From Crambe crambe (taxonomy: Eukaryota > Porifera > Demospongiae > Poecilosclerida > Crambeidae): a stretch of 64,000 nt of DNA. Of this stretch, positions 61,981 to 64,000 are shown one piece after another; the stretch's first letter is position 1, and every line of letters begins with the position of its first letter. The DNA is taken from contig OZ004598.1 in assembly GCA_963924555.1 (NCBI GenBank), forward strand, positions 3,372,501-3,436,500, in the 5' to 3' direction. The notes beneath the pieces were generated by a model. The model saw only the letters and a program-made list of their open reading frames with translations, was not told where the DNA came from and ran no database searches. A program made the position numbers and the translations under genes.

Positions 61981-62679
61981 CCAACACAATCTACTTCCTT
62001 GCCTGTGTTACTTCTGATTCAGCTGTTGATGAAGAGGTGCTATGATGTGGTAGACAATCTTCATGGTGAAGAGACTGGACTTCCCTTTTGCATAGATGGG
62101 GAATAGGCAGTGTGGGTTCTGTAACTAGAAATGAATGTTCCTTTCCAAAAAAAAACCAGTCTCCTGGCATCCATACGTGTAGTTGAGGGAGGTTTCCTCC
62201 TTTTCCCATGCACTGGCCTTCTGGGTTGATTGTAGCCAGGATTCCATTTATAGCTCACCTTCTCGGATTTTAAGGTAGACTATTTTTCCAGATATAAATT
62301 GGAACTGAATCAGTGTGGCAAAAATGAGGAAACTTGCTATATCAATGGACCATATTCACAAATATTAATGATGAAGCTGTGTGTAGTAATGCACACCCAT
62401 TTCTTGGCCAATATTAAATAATAGTAAAGTCACCATGATAAAGATAGTTTTCATCTGACATTTTGTCCTGACCACTCGGCCTATGGTTGTATATTTAGCA
62501 GTTTGATTGATAATATCAGATGATGGGCTGCTATCTATGATTGAGTAAAAAGGGTTAGTGTCTTGACTAGCTAGCTATTTGTAATAAAGGTTCTGGTAGT
62601 TAAAATTATTAGGTGCTCAAAAAAATGCAAATAAAAAAATTATTAGCTAACACATAATATTAAAAATTTTAACATGCAG
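61981..62679. other. No gene identified upstream of the ATPase exons
   Basis: A minus-strand open stretch at 61991-62258 is basic but has no recognisable domain. Earlier exons of the downstream ATPase gene may lie here but could not be supported. Confidence 0.35.
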
Positions 62680-63889
62680 TCTTCTTTGAGGAAAATGAGA
62701 CATTTGGTACACGAAGAAAAGGTGTATATCACCCCGCTTCAGATTTCACTTTGAGGCTGATTGCTGAAGTCATAAGTGATACACCAGCCAGTTCTGGTTA
62801 TTTGGTGGATGTAACACCAAGCAGAAATCAGGAAACAAGGTATATATAGCCGTTTCATAATTATGGAGAGAGATATAATATTATTATAGTGAAACCAGTT
62901 GTTAAACCTATATCTTAGCACATTCAAAATAGCTAATGCCGAATTTCTGTACCTGCGTATACTGTAGTCACCAGCCATTACTTGCTAATCAATTTCTGCT
63001 GTATGAGCATAATTATAGTACAGTTTAATATCTATAATTAGATTAATTAGCATCTTGTAGCTTCATAATTATACTCAGCTTTTTTCTTGCTACATCATAG
63101 GCTATGTTATTTCACTGTGGAAAGTACTAATAAAAAGTCAGACTTTATGAAGTGTCTGAATTTCTCTTATCGCACTGCATGCCTGCAGTGCAGCTTGTCT
63201 GACAAAGATGTCAGTGAATATGTTCAATTCTTAAAGAGAGAATCACTAAATTTACCAAAAAAGTATGCCATTCACAGAGTAGGACAGCAGATAGACAACA
63301 CATGGGTTTTTTCTCGTAATGTCCATATCTCGTCTTCTGGAGTTCGTATACCTACTGAAAATAGTTCGTTCGTATGGATAGGAGATGTGTTTATCGGACC
63401 TGGGATTGCAAGTCAGAAGGATGAATGTAGCATTAGCCTCCCCCTATCTTCAGATCCACTTAATCACCTCCTTAGAAAGCTACAAGAAGTGCTGAAACAC
63501 AACTTCATGCCATGTGTTTTATTGATGGCATCAGGGATTCTGTGTCTACAATACGAGACAATGCTTAAAAAATTGAACTTTTGCCCTATCCCTATAGCAT
63601 TTGGGGTAGCAGGGACAGGGAAGACAACAGCCCTCCAATCTACCATGGCTCTCATGGGGGCGCTAAAGAATAGACTTTTTAGCAAAATAACCAAAGTAAA
63701 AATGCTCCAGTTGTGTGGTGCCAGTGGTATACCACTGGGGGTTGATGACCCAGAATCAAAAACAGAGGTGAGCAGGCTCGTTATCGACCTATACAATGGT
63801 GCATCAAGTGCTACAGTTTCCCACGGTATCATCAAGCCAACGTCGACATGCATCATTGCATCAAATTTCACGACAGATGATCAGCAAAG
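62680..63889 (+). CDS. Unrecognised P-loop ATPase, DUF927-like, partial (two exons)
   Basis: Exon 62680-62839 (AG acceptor before, GT donor after) joins in phase to exon 63101-63889, which ends at another GT donor, so the gene continues past the window. The second exon encodes a Walker A motif GVAGTGKTT near its residue 170 and a possible Walker B-like region with SGIPLGVDDPESK, followed by TCIIASNFTTDDQQ. The order (a beta-rich segment with WVFSRNVHISSSGV, then P-loop) resembles the DUF927 ATPases of bacteria and mobile elements. This comparison is from memory of the fold pattern. The frame is open and clean. Function is unknown; a mobile-element origin is possible given the surroundings. 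Confidence 0.65.
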
Positions 63890-64000
63890 GTACGAAACAT
63901 AGCTACTACTTTTCTATGAAGGCATGGCCGATAATTATTTTGATGCATGCATAGAGAGATACACAGAAATAACTGCTATGTAGTTACTCCTCATTTATAA

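Overview
The window is nuclear DNA of an early-branching animal, most likely a demosponge such as Amphimedon queenslandica. It has short GT-AG introns, AT-rich intergenic DNA, many small inverted-repeat elements, and an array of single-exon seven-transmembrane receptors of the cAMP-receptor/GPR157-like type. The species name is an inference from recalled family character, not from a search.

One minus-strand gene dominates the first 38.8 kb. It is a chromodomain helicase of the CHD6/7/8/9 (kismet) class. I traced 31 exons from the start codon at 38762 to 564, and the reading frame joins at every junction (7177 coding nt, about 2392 codons); the gene continues past the window start. Intron 26 is about 23.1 kb (2178-25294). 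It holds a plus-strand array of 17 receptor loci: 11 intact single-exon genes and 6 pseudogenes. Part of the array is a tandem segmental duplication of a four-receptor block (about 14.98-19.06 kb against 19.77-24.32 kb), and each copy has lost different members.

Upstream of CHD (39-40.4 kb) lies a decayed DNA-level copy of CHD exons 22-24 with intron sequence. A complete single-exon alpha-arrestin follows at 41495-42556 (minus).

The second half is rich in mobile elements. It holds a decayed Ty3/gypsy pol fragment (43.7-44.7 kb), a MULE-like transposase fragment (45.56-46.54 kb), and a nested pair of DNA transposons with CATAGATA ends and probable 7-bp target duplications (47482-50061), the inner one carrying a broken THAP/P-element-like transposase. 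There is also a TTAA-flanked element (50.2-50.9 kb), a 58-bp minisatellite (51.4-51.8 kb), foldback elements, and a non-LTR retrotransposon reverse transcriptase (60.0-61.7 kb). Between them lie five minus-strand exons of the proteasome lid subunit PSMD12/Rpn5 (53492-55864). This copy lacks an internal stretch and its N-terminal exons are not found. At the right edge (62680-63889, plus) are two exons of an unrecognised P-loop ATPase that leaves the window.
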